In this document: positions 44,104-45,953 of the stretch, piece by piece
Numbering within the stretch: the stretch's first letter is position 1
Layout: each line of letters begins with the position of its first letter
DNA from: a bacterium
GTDB taxonomy: Bacteria; Patescibacteriota; Patescibacteriia; SG8-24
Length of the DNA: 45,953 bases
Assembly: GCA_023246225.1 (NCBI GenBank)
Contig: JAHFIV010000004.1
Location: 1 to 45,953 of the forward strand
Direction of reading: 5' to 3'
Notes under the pieces: generated by a model
Database searches by the model: none
What the model was told of the DNA's origin: nothing
Seen by the model: the letters and a program-made list of their open reading frames with translations, nothing else
Made by a program: the position numbers and the translations under genes

Positions 44104-44769
44104 ATGTCAATCTGGCGAAAAGCAGCCGTAAATAAGGTGGTTCTCACGATGGTGTACGCCGATTTTTTGTTGATTTCGGCGACCGGATTCATTTCACCGA
44201 TTTCAGCGGTGTACATCACCACACACATCGCCGGTGCGACGATCGCGACCGTCGGTTTTGTGACAACGCTGTTTTGGGTGGTGAAGTCCGCAGTACAGGT
44301 CCCTGTCGCTGCGTATGCCGACGCCAAGCCAGGAGAACGCGACGATTACATGCTCATGGTAGCGGGGAGCGTCATCATGGCGATCGTTCCATTGCTGTAT
44401 TACTTTTTTATTCGAGAGGTGTGGCAGGTGTTTGCTGTCGAAGCGCTTAACGGTATCGGTTATGCGATGAGCGTTCCGACTTGGCTCGCGATTTTCACTC
44501 GGCACATCGACAAGCATCGCGAAAGTTCTGAGTGGACGCTGCATTCGAACGCTGTCGGTCTCGGATTCGCGGCGACGGCGGCGATCGGTGGCGTTCTCGC
44601 GGATCGATTCGGATTCAAAGTATTATTTTTGCTTCTCTCAGCGTTCACTTTTCTCGGTATCATCGCGCTTCTTTATATAAGAAAAGAGATGGTGAGTCCT
44701 CGTGGTCGTGATGGGCGCTTTTCAGAAGCGTTTGCAATGGACGCAAAAAAATCAAAATCTTCCCCGTAA
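44104..44769 (+). CDS. Half-length (about 6-TM) MFS-like membrane protein
   Basis: ISPISAVYITTHIAGATIATVGFVTTLFWVVKSAVQVPVAAYAD...FAATAAIGGVLADRFGFKVLFLL. Confidence 0.6.
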   Translation: MSIWRKAAVNKVVLTMVYADFLLISATGFISPISAVYITTHIAGATIATVGFVTTLFWVVKSAVQVPVAAYADAKPGERDDYMLMVAGSVIMAIVPLLYYFFIREVWQVFAVEALNGIGYAMSVPTWLAIFTRHIDKHRESSEWTLHSNAVGLGFAATAAIGGVLADRFGFKVLFLLLSAFTFLGIIALLYIRKEMVSPRGRDGRFSEAFAMDAKKSKSSP

Positions 44770-44773
44770 ACTT

Positions 44774-45475
44774 ATGGCCCATATTTGGCATGACTGGCTC
44801 TACAACCCCCTTCTGAATTTTTTGTTTTTTCTGTACTCGGGCCCAGCGTACAATAATCTCGGCGTCGCAATTATAGAACTCACTGTGTTGCTTCGCACCG
44901 CACTTCTTCCACTTACCGTCCTCGAAGAGCGCAGCCGGTTTCGTTTCGAAAAGCTGAATCAACGTTTTGAATCGATCGATCGTGATTTTAAAACCGATCA
45001 CGTGATGAAAAAAGAAAAAATTCGCGAGTTGCTCAAGACGCACAAAGTGAGTTACTGGTCGAAAGTGATCGTCCTTGGTGTGCAGCTGCTCGTGCTTATA
45101 TTGCTGTACCAGGTGTTCGTCGGTGGCATACGGTTCACGTATTCTGAAGTGCTGTATTCTTGGGTGAGCATACCATTACAGATTAACACGCAATTTTTTG
45201 GTTTCGATATCGGACAAAAAAGTTCGTTATGGGCGCTCGTTGTCGGCGCGGTGTTGTTCGCGCAGATTTATACTGTACAAAAACAACGTGCGCATCTCGT
45301 CACGCGATCGGATGTGATATACATGTTTCTCTTTCCGATCTTTAGCGTTGTGATTCTACTCCTTCTCCCGATGGTGAAGTCGTTGTTCGTACTCACGTCA
45401 CTTTTTTATTCGATGATCGTTTTTCAATTTCGAAGAATATTTTTTCACGTTCCTTCGAACGGACCATTGCATTGA
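44774..45475 (+). CDS. YidC/Oxa1-like membrane insertase family protein
   Basis: MAHIWHDWLYNPLLNFLFFLYSGPAYNNLGVAIIELTVLLRTALLPLT; five hydrophobic segments. Confidence 0.65.
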   Translation: MAHIWHDWLYNPLLNFLFFLYSGPAYNNLGVAIIELTVLLRTALLPLTVLEERSRFRFEKLNQRFESIDRDFKTDHVMKKEKIRELLKTHKVSYWSKVIVLGVQLLVLILLYQVFVGGIRFTYSEVLYSWVSIPLQINTQFFGFDIGQKSSLWALVVGAVLFAQIYTVQKQRAHLVTRSDVIYMFLFPIFSVVILLLLPMVKSLFVLTSLFYSMIVFQFRRIFFHVPSNGPLH

Positions 45476-45534
45476 TTGCGGGTCAGCGAATTTCCTGATA
45501 CGTTGAGGTTGATTCATGAATAGTACGCATATAT

Positions 45535-45953
45535 ATGAGCGACAGCCTAGATAAAATCATGTACTCCTTCGTCGTCGAAGACGTTCTTAAAGGACTGTTT
45601 ATTTATGTGCCGCCGGGGTATGTCGCATGCGTGTACGATCTCGGACGCGGTGTATTGAAAAAAGTGTTGACGCCTGGTCTACATTTGAAAATCCCGTTTT
45701 GGCAAAAAGCGAAATTGTTTAACACGCAAACTCTCGAGTATTCGATCAACAAAAAATTCAATCCGGAGAACGAACAAGGCCTCGGTGACCGGCCGATCGT
45801 TGCACAGACGCTCGATGGAAAACAGATCTCGATCGAAGGAACGGTGTTGCTTCGTCTCGACATCAACCAAGTACCGACCATTTGGCAGAACGTCGGTGAG
45901 GATTTCGTGTCAAAATTGTGCGTCCAACGATTCGTAGCCGTATGCGCATGATC
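45535..45953 (+). CDS. SPFH/Band 7 domain protein, truncated by window end; probable 1-nt frameshift at 45912-45915
   Basis: FIYVPPGYVACVYDLGRGVLKKVLTPGLHLKIPFWQKAKLFNTQTLEYSI...QTLDGKQISIEGTVLLRLD; alternate frame restores IVRPTIRSRMRMI. Confidence 0.75.

Noticed and set aside
1-45953. CRISPR array, prophage, IS transposase or rRNA operon
   Set aside because: No regularly spaced direct repeats, Cas, integrase, phage structural, transposase or rRNA sequence recognised.

Overview
The window is a gene-dense, mid-GC bacterial chromosome segment. Short genes, ATGA overlaps, a B12-dependent RNR and many orphan small proteins suggest a reduced-genome, Patescibacteria/CPR-like organism; this placement is inference. 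Recognisable loci: two EEP nucleases, a CYTH-AAA protein, a secreted serine protease, MarC, a complete aspartate-to-threonine pathway (lysC-hom-asd ... thrB-thrC), class II RNR (nrdJ) with a cob(I)alamin adenosyltransferase, an APC permease, a VKOR-CcdA-thioredoxin module, a 1370-aa protein with a C-terminal nucleotidyltransferase-like domain, rarA, a PBP transpeptidase, murF, a GIY-YIG nuclease, a YidC/Oxa1-like protein, an SPFH protein, and tRNA-Pro(CGG) and tRNA-Glu(CTC). Strongest observations: (1) an unannotated threonine attenuator before lysC, with leader peptide MQRSRSTSTTSTTTTCSAG, a terminator, and a mutually exclusive antiterminator pairing; (2) a 41-nt dispersed palindromic repeat inserted in frame in an EEP nuclease gene; (3) NrdR boxes overlapping a DnaA box upstream of nrdJ, within a wider set of perfect DnaA boxes in promoter regions; (4) a composite repeat family built around a terminator-like hairpin; (5) a GIY-YIG gene bracketed by duplicated GCTNAGC palindrome pairs; (6) long hairpins ending 4-12 nt before the murF and thrB start codons; (7) a missed 57-aa Cys-rich protein with an internal duplication. 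All calls were made by reading the sequence; no database search or folding program was run.
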